Part shown: positions 6,898 to 12,617 of the stretch, in pieces
How positions within the stretch are numbered: position 1 is the stretch's first letter
Layout of the letters: each line of letters begins with the position of its first letter
From: Burkholderiales bacterium
Lineage (GTDB): Bacteria > Pseudomonadota > Gammaproteobacteria > Burkholderiales > Burkholderiaceae
DNA length: 12,617 nt
Assembly: GCA_947372535.1 (NCBI GenBank)
Contig: CANBUA010000127.1
Location: forward strand, 1-12,617
Reading direction: 5' to 3'
Translations under genes and position numbers: made by a program
Notes under the pieces: generated by a model
Told to the model about the DNA's origin: nothing
Database searches by the model: none
The model's input: the letters and a program-made list of their open reading frames with translations, nothing else

Positions 6898-6919
6898 AAA
6901 AAAGCCCCCTTGCGGGGGC
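6898..6919 (-). terminator. Rho-independent terminator of the double-glycine peptide gene
   Basis: Read on the minus strand, a perfect 6-bp GC stem (GCCCCC/GGGGGC) with a 4-base loop is followed by six T residues, the classical intrinsic terminator layout. It begins 25 bases after the stop of the small peptide gene at 6944 and supports that gene being real and transcribed leftward. The plus-strand reading has no T-run, so it should not efficiently stop the ferritin-like transcript. Confidence 0.85.
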
Positions 6920-6943
6920 CACAGCCAATCTCAAACAAAGAAA

Positions 6944-7114
6944 TCAGCTGGCAGAAGCCGCCGCATCTTTCTTGGTGAACGCACCAAAGGTCAGGAGATT
7001 GAAGATGCCCGTCAGGAGCTTGGCTTCGCCCTTGAGGATATTGCCGACAAAGGTCACGATGATATTGGCGCCACCACTGACGTGGGCGATTTCTTGGGTG
7101 TCAAGCGTACGCAT
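6944..7114 (-). CDS. Small peptide with double-glycine (GG) leader, bacteriocin/microcin-like
   Basis: A 56-residue peptide encoded by ATG 7114-7112 to TGA 6946-6944. Its first 15 residues, MRTLDTQEIAHVSGG, fit the double-glycine leader consensus (L-x-x-x-E-I/L-x-x-V/I-x-G-G) that is cleaved by C39-peptidase ABC exporters. The predicted mature part (41 residues) begins ANIIVTFVGNILKG, is amphipathic and hydrophobic with several glycines (Gly24, 29, 36, 44), and ends in a charged/alanine-serine tail (KKDAAASAS). This is the layout of class II bacteriocins, microcins and other exported peptides. A strong intrinsic terminator 25 bases downstream supports it. The ribosome site is weak: no purine run lies close upstream. 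No C39 exporter, immunity protein or modification enzyme is recognisable in the window, so export would depend on genes elsewhere. It could instead be a signalling peptide. I did not recognise a specific named family. Confidence 0.75.
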   Translation of the reverse strand: MRTLDTQEIAHVSGGANIIVTFVGNILKGEAKLLTGIFNLLTFGAFTKKDAAASAS

Positions 7115-7448
7115 GATGAATTGATGTCCAGGGTTGAATGAAGGATGGCGGTGGCAAACAAATTGCTGCTCACCCGGTCAGTGAGGATATGGATGCGTTG
7201 AATTAAATGCATCGGTATAAACGATCAAACGGTCGTTTGAAATCAGTACAACTGACAATCCCATTCGCGAAATAGCCTGATTATTGGGTCATCGCAGCTG
7301 GATGAAATCCACCGATTTGCAATATCAATGCACGGCCGTATTTCATACGGGCTTGATCAACATCGAACGTGCCGTTCTGTCGGATGGCCAAACATGGCAC
7401 GACGGCGATCACCAAGCTCATTTGCGCGCGCACCCTTAGACTTGCGCC
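7115..7448. other. 334-bp intergenic region between divergent small genes
   Basis: No credible gene is visible here on either strand. The stretch 7190-7330 is richer in A and T than the flanking genes, as expected for a promoter region. It contains a perfect palindrome at 7225-7240 and, four bases before it, TATAAA at 7216-7221, which could be a plus-strand -10 box although no good -35 lies at the right distance. Promoters for both the leftward peptide gene and the rightward hypothetical gene are expected here. Confidence 0.55.
7225..7240. promoter_or_regulatory. Perfect 16-bp palindrome, probable regulator-binding site (TetR-operator type)
   Basis: TCAAACG-GT-CGTTTGA is a perfect inverted repeat with 7-bp arms and a 2-bp centre. 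The AAACGnnCGTTT core resembles operators of several TetR-family repressors. It sits in the intergenic region four bases after a TATAAA, a position where a bound dimer would block RNA polymerase. The regulator is not identified; the only TetR gene in the window is about 7 kb away. Confidence 0.55.
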
Positions 7449-7907
7449 ATGAAAAAATTGCAGGCCCTTGGCCTTGTCGCCGCCGCGTTGCTCCTGGCAT
7501 GCGTCGCCTTCGGGGCGTTCCGCCTTGGACAGATGCATGCCCATCGTGAGGCCCTGCGCGAATTGGCCTTCGTGTCGCTGTGGACCGTCAAACCGTCGGT
7601 GCAACTCGTTGACGTGGCCTTGACTCAGCCCGGTGCCGTGCCTGACGCCGTGCTGCTGGCGGCAGAGAGCGCCATTTACATGGTGGCCCGCCAGTCCATG
7701 GACTTTGATCCCGACCTGAGCCAGCTTCACCACGATGCTCAAAACATCCTGTGTGCCCTGGCCAAGAACAGAGTGCTGTACCACGACCGGCAGCCGGGCT
7801 TGTACGACGGCGCCTTGATGAAACACCTGGCCCAGGTTCACGAAACGCTGGCGTCAAGCGTTGCCGAGCCCCAGTCGTTCAATGGCCAGTCGGGATGTGC
7901 CGTGTAG
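7449..7907 (+). CDS. Hypothetical exported/membrane-anchored small protein
   Basis: A 152-residue protein I do not recognise. The N-terminus is MKKLQALGLVAAALLLAC followed by VAFGAFRLG: two lysines and a hydrophobic run of about 20 residues. This can be read as an uncleaved membrane anchor or as a lipoprotein signal with a borderline lipobox LLAC (Cys18). The rest, about 120 residues, is soluble and of mixed composition, with two cysteines (Cys101 in ILCALAKN and one near the C-terminus) and no motif I can name. It is therefore predicted to face the periplasm. The ATG at 7449 is the natural start, but the ribosome site is weak. It lies downstream of the palindrome at 7225-7240 and 54 bases before the next gene on the same strand. 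Confidence 0.68.
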   Translation: MKKLQALGLVAAALLLACVAFGAFRLGQMHAHREALRELAFVSLWTVKPSVQLVDVALTQPGAVPDAVLLAAESAIYMVARQSMDFDPDLSQLHHDAQNILCALAKNRVLYHDRQPGLYDGALMKHLAQVHETLASSVAEPQSFNGQSGCAV

Positions 7908-7961
7908 GCCGGCGCCACGCGCTCGCCTGACGTCACACCCTCCACGTTGAGTTGATTCTTC

Positions 7962-8531
7962 ATGACATCGATCACCAGGCACAGACCCATGACCAACATC
8001 CAGGCCGGAGAATTTCCCCCAGAAGCGCTGCTGGAAAAATATGCCCGCGAAGAGGCCTACACGGACTGCTACTTCATGGACATGCCACGCGCCGTGAGCC
8101 TTGAACAATACGTCGAAGCCTTCTACACCACGCCCTTGTTCAAGGCCGAGCGCTGCCTCCTGGCCCTGGCGCTCAAACCATCGACCGACCTCAAAGCCAG
8201 GCAACTGGCCCAAGGGCAGACCGATGATTTTGCGGTCTGGACGGTCGTCAGTCGCCTGCCCCAGCAATTGCTGCTTCAGGACCTGACTGGCAGAATCCGA
8301 TCGTGGTTCATGGTGGCGCCGCACGTTGATGGCGCGTTTGAAACCACGCGCCTGTACTTTGGCTCGGCCGTGCTGCCCCTGGCCAGGTCGCCCGGCCAGC
8401 CTCCGAAGTTTGGCTTGGCCTTCGACGCCCTGTTCGGCTTCCACCGCCTCTACACGCGTGCGCTCATGGCGGCCGCGCGGGCCAAACTCTCCCACCAGAC
8501 CAACCCCTCGCCAACAAAGGACGCCTCATGA
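7962..8531 (+). CDS. Hypothetical cytoplasmic protein, coupled to the VOC gene
   Basis: A 189-residue protein (180 if the ATG at 7989 is used; neither start has a strong ribosome site). No signal peptide or membrane span is evident. Recognisable but unassigned segments are YTDCYFMDMPRAVSLEQYVEAFYTTPLF, described by positions 27-54 from the first ATG (key residues Cys30, the PRAVSL stretch and the aromatic run), RIRSWFMVAP and GFHRLYTRALMAAAR near the C-terminus. I cannot name a family with confidence. Its stop overlaps the next start (ATGA, 8528-8531), so it is translationally coupled to the VOC-family protein and probably works in the same process or is at least co-regulated. Confidence 0.72.
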   Translation: MTSITRHRPMTNIQAGEFPPEALLEKYAREEAYTDCYFMDMPRAVSLEQYVEAFYTTPLFKAERCLLALALKPSTDLKARQLAQGQTDDFAVWTVVSRLPQQLLLQDLTGRIRSWFMVAPHVDGAFETTRLYFGSAVLPLARSPGQPPKFGLAFDALFGFHRLYTRALMAAARAKLSHQTNPSPTKDAS

Positions 8532-8950
8532 CCCAAGCCATCGCTTACCTCTCCTTCAATGGCAACTGCGCAGAAGCCATGCGCTTTTACGAGCAGGCCC
8601 TGCATGGCAAGCTCGAAGTGCTCATGACCGGCGCCGATTCGCCCATGGCCGAACACCTGCCACGAGAGTTCAATCACCGGATCCTGCACGCGCGGCTGGC
8701 CCTGGCCGGCGGCGGTACTTTGTACGCCGGCGATGCCCCGGCACACCTGCCGTATGAGGGGATCAAGGGCGTGTCCATTGCATTGGACTACGCCACCACG
8801 CAAGAGGCGGCGGAGGTGTTCAACGCCCTGGCTGAAGGTGGCCAGGTGACCATGCCCATGCAACCGGCGTTCTGGGCCAAGCAGTGGGGCATGTTGATCG
8901 ACAAGTTCGGCACGCCATGGATCGTCAATGGCGAGCCCATTGCGTTCTGA
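8528..8950 (+). CDS. VOC-family protein, PhnB/YjdN-like
   Basis: A 140-residue protein of the vicinal oxygen chelate (glyoxalase/bleomycin resistance) superfamily, of the PhnB-like type. It starts YLSFNGNCAEAMRFYEQALHG, positions 8-28, the standard opening in which a beta strand is followed by the E-A-M-x-F-Y helix. The later parts GGGTLYAGDAP (about 60-70) and KGVSIALDY (78-86) are the second half of the betaalphabetabetabeta repeat, ending with MLIDKFGTPWIVN. PhnB-type members usually lack the complete metal-binding set, and most have no known reaction, so no activity is claimed. ATG 8528 overlaps the previous stop and has AAAGGA six bases upstream, a strong site. A likely dimeric cytoplasmic protein. 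Confidence 0.88.
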   Translation: MTQAIAYLSFNGNCAEAMRFYEQALHGKLEVLMTGADSPMAEHLPREFNHRILHARLALAGGGTLYAGDAPAHLPYEGIKGVSIALDYATTQEAAEVFNALAEGGQVTMPMQPAFWAKQWGMLIDKFGTPWIVNGEPIAF

Positions 8951-9076
8951 AAAGTATTCACGTCGCATTGACCAGGATGCCGGCAAACTCGCCAAGGCGG
9001 GCGCCGCCACGCCCGGCTCCGATGGACACGTTATAACTGGTGCACCGCGACTTCACGCATTCGCAAGGCACACCAC

Positions 9077-9886
9077 ATGGGCAAGCAAGACAAGAAGACC
9101 GCCAAGGCCTCATCAGGCGGCCCCGGCCCGCTCGGCAAACAGGCTTATGACGAGTTGCTGACCCCGCTGCAGGTCGAGCTCAACAACCTGGCACGCTGGG
9201 TCAAGCACCACAACAAGCGCTTGTTGATCTTGTTCGAGGGCCGCGACACCGCCGGCAAGGGCGGTGTCATCAACGCCATCAGCGAAACCCTCAACCCACG
9301 TCTGTGCCATGTCGTCGCGCTGGCCAAGCCGACCGAGGTGGAGCAGGGGCAGTGGTATTTCCAGCGCTATGTCGCGCACCTGCCGACCGCCGGCAACATC
9401 GTGCTCATGGACCGCAGCTGGTACAACCGCGCCGGTGTCGAGAAGGTCATGGGCTACTGCAGCCCGGACGAGTACAAGCGCTTCCTCAAGCAAGCGCCCA
9501 CCTTCGAGCAATTGTTGGTCGATGACGGCATCCTGCTGTTCAAGTATTGGCTCACCGTGGACCAGGCCGAGCAGGAGCAACGCTTTGCCGAGCGGCTCAA
9601 CGACCCGCTCAAGCGCTGGAAGCTCTCGCCCATCGACCTGGAAGCCCGCCTGCGGTATGACGACTATGGCCGGGCCCGCGACGCCATGCTCAAGGCCACC
9701 CACAGCCCACAAGCGCCGTGGACCCTGGTGAACTTCAACGACCAGCGCCAGGGCCGGCTGACCTTGATCCGGCATTTGCTGGATCAATTGCCTGACTGCC
9801 AGGTGGCCGATGAAGCGCTTGAGTTTCCCCCGTTGCCGGGCAAACCGGCCAAAGAGAAATTCAAAGGCGGATTCAAGCCTTTGTAA
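9077..9886 (+). CDS. ppk2: Polyphosphate kinase 2 (PPK2 family)
   Basis: A 269-residue PPK2-family enzyme, which transfers phosphate between polyphosphate and nucleotides (typically using polyphosphate to make GTP or ATP from diphosphates). Motifs: Walker A FEGRDTAGKGG (53-63), QGQWYFQRYV (90-99), Walker B-like VLMDRSWYNRAGVE (109-122), then KRWKLSPIDLEAR, the lid region binding phosphate, and a final WTLVNFNDQRQGRL. The length and single domain match the one-domain class. Its preference for GDP, ADP or AMP cannot be read reliably. A basic tail (KPAKEKFKGGFKPL) ends the protein. The ATG at 9077 has AAGG eight bases upstream. It has 126 bases of non-coding DNA before it (TTATAA at 9031-9036 could be a -10) and no obvious partner gene. 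Confidence 0.94.
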   Translation: MGKQDKKTAKASSGGPGPLGKQAYDELLTPLQVELNNLARWVKHHNKRLLILFEGRDTAGKGGVINAISETLNPRLCHVVALAKPTEVEQGQWYFQRYVAHLPTAGNIVLMDRSWYNRAGVEKVMGYCSPDEYKRFLKQAPTFEQLLVDDGILLFKYWLTVDQAEQEQRFAERLNDPLKRWKLSPIDLEARLRYDDYGRARDAMLKATHSPQAPWTLVNFNDQRQGRLTLIRHLLDQLPDCQVADEALEFPPLPGKPAKEKFKGGFKPL

Positions 9887-9913
9887 GGCGGTTGGCGCTC
9901 CACCAAACCATAT

Positions 9914-9931
9914 CGTCTGCCACAGCGGACG
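9914..9931 (+). other. Stem-loop downstream of ppk2
   Basis: CGTCTGC-CACA-GCGGACG forms a 7-bp stem (one T-G wobble) with a 4-base loop, 27 bases after the ppk2 stop. There is no following T-run, so it is not a standard intrinsic terminator; it may be an mRNA 3'-end hairpin or chance. Confidence 0.3.
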
Positions 9932-9974
9932 ATGCCCCCGAGCAACTCCCAAGCATTCCCCACAAGCGGGGGAC

Positions 9975-10025
9975 GGCTTCATATACTGCGACCTCATATC
10001 AATATAAAACAAACAAATAAGCTGA
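9975..10025 (+). promoter_or_regulatory. AT-rich leader, probable promoter of the encapsulin operon
   Basis: A sudden AT-rich stretch in GC-rich DNA with two -10-like boxes, TATACT (9982-9987) and TATAAA (10003-10008), 55-100 bases upstream of the serine acetyltransferase start. No good -35 hexamer is spaced correctly for either, so an alternative sigma factor or an activator may be needed. This is the only plausible promoter position I see for the three-gene sulfur/encapsulin operon. Confidence 0.35.
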
Positions 10026-10079
10026 GTTGCTGTTCCAAATTCATCACTTCAAGCCGTTTTGAACGCCGGGCAGACTGGC

Positions 10080-11048
10080 ATGTTCCATGGACTCAGCAGG
10101 TTTTCCGCAGTGCTTTCCGACATCTCCCCAAGCCCGAACACCCCGACGCCCCCCACAACGGTTGAAGGCTGGCAACTCAAGAATGTGGTGGCCGGTTTGC
10201 GCCAATCCCGGGAAATCAACCACAACGTCCGGCACAAAGGCCGCATCCGGGAATTGCCTTCGCGCGATGCTTTGGCGCAGGTGGTGCAAGGTTTGTGCGC
10301 CGTGCTGTTCCCCACCCACTACGGGCGCCCCGACCTGACCGATGAAAGCATCGACTATTACGTCGGCCATACCCTGCACAGCACACTGACGATATTGGCT
10401 GAGCAGGTCCGCCGCGGCCTCTTGTTCGTCACCGATGCCGACGTCAACCAGGACGCCGACCTGGCCCGCCAGGCCAACGAGATCACGCGAGATTTCGCGG
10501 CGCAACTGCCCGCCATCCGCGCGCTGCTGGTGAGCGACTTGCAAGCGGCCTACCAAGGCGACCCTGCCGCCACCAGCGTGTCCGAGATCCTGCTGTGCTA
10601 CCCCGGCATGACGGCCATCATCGATCACCGGCTGGCGCACGCCTTGTACAGGCTGGGCTCGCCCATCTTGGCGCGGTTGATCGCCGGGCTGGCGCACTCG
10701 GCCACGGGCATCGACATTCACCCGGGTGCGCAGATCGGACCGGCATTTTTCATCGACCATGGCACCGGTGTCGTGATCGGCGAGACCGCCGTCATCGGCC
10801 GCAACGTGCGTCTCTATCAAGCGGTCACGCTGGGCGCCAAACGCTTCCCGACGGACGAAGACGGCCAACTGATCAAGGGCCATGCACGCCACCCCATCGT
10901 CGAAGACGACGTCGTGATCTACGCCGGCGCCACCGTGCTGGGCCGCATCACCATCGGGCAGGGCTCGACCATCGGCGGCAATGTCTGGCTGACCCAGAGC
11001 GTGCCGCCGGGCAGCAACGTGACCCAGGCCGTCAACCGCAATACCTGA
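10080..11048 (+). CDS. epsC: Serine O-acetyltransferase (EpsC/CysE type)
   Basis: A 322-residue serine acetyltransferase, which makes O-acetylserine from serine and acetyl-CoA, the carbon precursor of cysteine. The N-terminal helical domain (about 1-200) is longer than in E. coli CysE. It is followed by the left-handed beta-helix with hexapeptide repeats (IDIHPGAQIGPAF, VVIGETAVIGRNV, VIYAGATVLGRI, TIGQGSTIGGNV). The catalytic pair is in IDHGTG (Asp226, His227), followed by the TLGAKRFP loop. The protein ends SNVTQAVNRNT. The start is uncertain: ATG 10080 is used, but an upstream TTG (10059) and a GTG (10110) are possible and none has a strong ribosome site. It is 72 bases upstream of the encapsulin gene on the same strand, the known partner arrangement for family 2A encapsulins, where it should feed the cysteine pool used by the encapsulated desulfurase. 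Confidence 0.93.
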   Translation: MFHGLSRFSAVLSDISPSPNTPTPPTTVEGWQLKNVVAGLRQSREINHNVRHKGRIRELPSRDALAQVVQGLCAVLFPTHYGRPDLTDESIDYYVGHTLHSTLTILAEQVRRGLLFVTDADVNQDADLARQANEITRDFAAQLPAIRALLVSDLQAAYQGDPAATSVSEILLCYPGMTAIIDHRLAHALYRLGSPILARLIAGLAHSATGIDIHPGAQIGPAFFIDHGTGVVIGETAVIGRNVRLYQAVTLGAKRFPTDEDGQLIKGHARHPIVEDDVVIYAGATVLGRITIGQGSTIGGNVWLTQSVPPGSNVTQAVNRNT

Positions 11049-11120
11049 GCCGCACCCGGTTCGCCTCGCTACTTCTCACCCCTCATCAGACGCCTTTTCA
11101 AATCGGAGATCTTCCCAAAC

Positions 11121-12038
11121 ATGGCCAACAACATCGAACAAAGCACCGCCCTGGGCGACATCGCCGCGCGGCAGCTTGCCATCGCCACACGCACCGTGCC
11201 CCAGATGGGCTCGATCACGCCGCGCTGGCTGACTCACCTGCTGCATTGGGTGCCGGTCGAGGCAGGCATCTACCGCGTCAACCGCGTCAAGGATGCCTCC
11301 AGCGTGACGGTCGATTGCTCAGGCCGCGACGAGCGCGAACTGCCCAAGACCTTCGTGGACTACATCGAGGACCCGCGCGAATACCTGTTGTCAGCCGTGA
11401 ACACGGTGCTGGACGTGCACACCCGCGTCTCCGACCTCTACAGCAAGCCCTACAACCAGATCTCCGAACAGCTGCGCCTGACCATCGAGACGATCAAGGA
11501 GCGCCAAGAGAGCGAACTGATCAACAACAAGGAATACGGCCTGCTCAGCAGCATCGCGCCGCACCAGCACCTCAAAACCCGCACTGGCGCGCCCACGCCC
11601 GATGACCTGGACGAGCTGCTGACCAAGGTCTGGAAAGAGCCCGGCTTCTTCCTGGCCCACCCTTTGACCATTGCCGCCTTCGGCCGCGAATGCACACGCC
11701 GTGGTGTGCCACCACCCACGGTCTCGCTGTTCGGCTCGCAGTTCATCACCTGGCGCGGCGTGCCCCTGATCCCTTGCGACAAGCTCCTGATCGAAGAGGG
11801 CAAGTCCAAGATCCTGCTGATCCGCACGGGCGAGAGCCGCCAAGGCGTGGTCGGCCTGTACCAGCCTGACCTGCCCGGTCAGCAAAGCCCCGGCCTGGCC
11901 GTGCGCTTCATGGGCATCAACCAGCAAGCCATTGCCTCCTACCTCGTGTCGCTGTACTGCTCGCTGGCCGTGCTGACCGACGACGCCATCGCCGTGCTCG
12001 AAGACGTGGAAGTCACCAAGTACCATGAGTACAAGTGA
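11121..12038 (+). CDS. Family 2A encapsulin shell protein (SrpI-like)
   Basis: A 305-residue HK97-fold shell protein of encapsulin family 2A, the group that contains SrpI of Synechococcus elongatus. It assembles into an icosahedral protein nanocompartment that encloses a cysteine desulfurase. Family marks: an N-terminal arm (residues 1-25, with ALGDIAARQLAIATRT), TPRWLTHLLHWVPVEAGIYRVNR as an arm/P-domain start (33-55), YIEDPREYLLSAVNTVLDVHTRVSDLY in the spine helix/E-loop area (80-106, key residues Pro84, Arg85 and Tyr87), FLAHPLTIAAFGREC (176-190) and FITWRGVPLIPCDKLL (208-223) in the A-domain, ending with VTKYHEYK. The ATG at 11121 has GGAG about 12 bases upstream, a loose spacing. It lies directly after serine acetyltransferase and overlaps the start of the desulfurase cargo gene by 14 bases. 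That gene order, with the cargo's disordered N-terminus, makes the assignment very strong even though the sequence is far from family 1 encapsulins. Confidence 0.93.
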   Translation: MANNIEQSTALGDIAARQLAIATRTVPQMGSITPRWLTHLLHWVPVEAGIYRVNRVKDASSVTVDCSGRDERELPKTFVDYIEDPREYLLSAVNTVLDVHTRVSDLYSKPYNQISEQLRLTIETIKERQESELINNKEYGLLSSIAPHQHLKTRTGAPTPDDLDELLTKVWKEPGFFLAHPLTIAAFGRECTRRGVPPPTVSLFGSQFITWRGVPLIPCDKLLIEEGKSKILLIRTGESRQGVVGLYQPDLPGQQSPGLAVRFMGINQQAIASYLVSLYCSLAVLTDDAIAVLEDVEVTKYHEYK

Positions 12039-12617
12039 CCTCACCCCGACGGGTTTGCCCGATGTGGCGGCCTTGACGGCACTGGCCAACCAGTTCTTCT
12101 CGGCCTTGCCGGGCGGCGCGCCTTCGGTGCCTGGCGGCTTTGGTGGTCTGGGCGGCGTTGGGGCTGCCAGCCCGTCATTGCCGGGCCTGCCCGCGTCCGT
12201 GCCTGCTTTGTCCACGCCGCTGCCCAACCCCGTCACGCCCCCGCCCGCGCCGTTCGTGAGCACGGCGCCCAGCGTGCCGCCCGCGTTCACGGGCGATGTG
12301 CCTTTGTCGTCTGGCACACCGTCTTCGGTGCCGCCCGGTTTGGCCACCTCCAACGTGAACGTGCCGGACATGACGCTCAACCCGAGCGACTGGGGCTTGC
12401 CCACGGATGCCGAGCTGGCCCAGGTGCTGGCTTTGCGCTCGCCGCCTCGCGTCAACCAGCCACTGGGACATGCCCTGGCCACGCCATCGCCCAGCTTCTA
12501 CTTTCTCGAGCAGGCACCGCTGCAATCGCCAGGCATCGCCGTGCCGGGCGGCCAGCAGGCGCCCGTGCTGGGTCAGGCGCCAAGCTTCAAGCCGCCCTTC
12601 GACGTGAACCTGGTGCG
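12025..12617 (+). CDS. Encapsulin cargo cysteine desulfurase, disordered N-terminal loading region (cut by right edge)
   Basis: An open frame of 197 codons from ATG 12025 runs off the window. It overlaps the encapsulin stop by 14 bases, so it is translationally coupled. Almost all of it is low-complexity proline, glycine, serine and alanine sequence, interrupted by short ordered motifs: LPDVAALTALANQFFSALPG (11-30), DWGLPTDAELAQVLALR (122-138) and SFYFLEQ (157-163). This is the layout of the roughly 200-residue N-terminal domain that directs family 2A cargo cysteine desulfurases (SufS-like, PLP-dependent) into the shell. The last visible residues, PFDVNLV, fit the beginning of a SufS-type catalytic domain, which should continue outside the window. 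The PLP lysine and catalytic cysteine are not visible, so the enzyme identity rests on context and architecture. Its role would be to release sulfur from cysteine as a persulfide inside the compartment. Confidence 0.88.
   Translation, partial: MSTSDLTPTGLPDVAALTALANQFFSALPGGAPSVPGGFGGLGGVGAASPSLPGLPASVPALSTPLPNPVTPPPAPFVSTAPSVPPAFTGDVPLSSGTPSSVPPGLATSNVNVPDMTLNPSDWGLPTDAELAQVLALRSPPRVNQPLGHALATPSPSFYFLEQAPLQSPGIAVPGGQQAPVLGQAPSFKPPFDVNLV

Noticed and set aside
6898..6919. Terminator for the plus-strand ferritin-like gene
   Set aside because: The T-run is present only on the minus strand; on the plus strand the stem is preceded by A residues and followed by CACAG.
7281..7841. Minus-strand open frame of 186 codons opposite the exported hypothetical protein
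   Set aside because: The plus-strand frame has a natural N-terminal signal/anchor and soluble domain, while this one has no start signal or family likeness. The plus-strand gene is itself unrecognised, so this rejection is moderately confident.
9031..9036. TTATAA upstream of ppk2 as a promoter -10 box
   Set aside because: No suitable -35 sequence lies 16-18 bases upstream, so I mention it but do not annotate a promoter.
9113..10012. Minus-strand open frame of 299 codons opposite ppk2
   Set aside because: It is an antisense shadow of a gene with intact Walker motifs.
10595..11605. Plus-strand open frame of 336 codons spanning the acetyltransferase and encapsulin genes
   Set aside because: It is arginine/histidine/proline-rich as expected for an out-of-frame reading, and crosses two clear genes and their gap.
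11391..12482. Long minus-strand open frame (363 codons) opposite the encapsulin and desulfurase genes
   Set aside because: Its low-complexity composition mirrors the cargo region on the other strand, and it overlaps two well-supported coupled genes.
1..12617. CRISPR arrays, tRNA/rRNA genes, insertion sequences or phage genes
   Set aside because: I saw no regularly spaced repeats, cloverleaf-like segments, transposase motifs or terminal inverted repeats, although without a computed search weak cases could be missed.

Overview
The window is about 12.6 kb of GC-rich, gene-dense DNA. Its codon use, short intergenic gaps and gene families (long-form serine acetyltransferase, PPK2, OlsB-like acyltransferase, family 2A encapsulin) suggest a Burkholderiales betaproteobacterium. 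That assignment is inference: there is no rRNA or other marker gene. I saw no tRNA, rRNA, insertion sequence, phage gene or CRISPR array.

Left block (1-2460, all minus strand): an OlsB-like GNAT N-acyltransferase, an exported glutathione peroxidase, a GDP-mannose mannosyl hydrolase-type Nudix enzyme, and the N-terminal part of a TetR-family regulator that runs off the left edge. A membrane protein of the lysylphosphatidylglycerol synthase transmembrane type (2518-3546) diverges from the acyltransferase.

Centre (3528-6872): a tightly coupled minus-strand operon encodes a YqcI/YcgG (GntA-type) heme N-hydroxylase homologue, a DUF1989 (urea carboxylase-associated) protein started at a TTG that overlaps the previous stop, and an ATP-grasp ligase started at a TGATG overlap. 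A ferritin-like di-iron protein is divergent from it across a 146-bp intergenic region holding three copies of CTCACATG. Together they look like a small uncharacterised pathway: N-oxygenation, a guanidine-linked enzyme family, amide-forming ligase and di-iron oxidase.

6898-7448: a short minus-strand gene (56 aa, 6944-7114) encodes a peptide with a textbook double-glycine leader, followed by a good minus-strand intrinsic terminator. Upstream is a 334-bp gap, richer in A and T than its surroundings, with a perfect 7-2-7 palindrome of TetR-operator type.

7449-9886 (plus strand): a small exported or membrane-anchored hypothetical protein, a cytoplasmic hypothetical protein translationally coupled to a VOC/PhnB-like protein, and a PPK2-family polyphosphate kinase.

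Right block (10080-12617, plus strand): serine O-acetyltransferase, a family 2A encapsulin shell protein (SrpI-like), and the disordered proline/glycine/serine-rich N-terminal cargo-loading region of a cysteine desulfurase, cut by the right edge just where its catalytic domain should begin. This is the sulfur-metabolism nanocompartment operon: the acetyltransferase makes O-acetylserine for cysteine synthesis, and the encapsulated desulfurase takes sulfur from cysteine.
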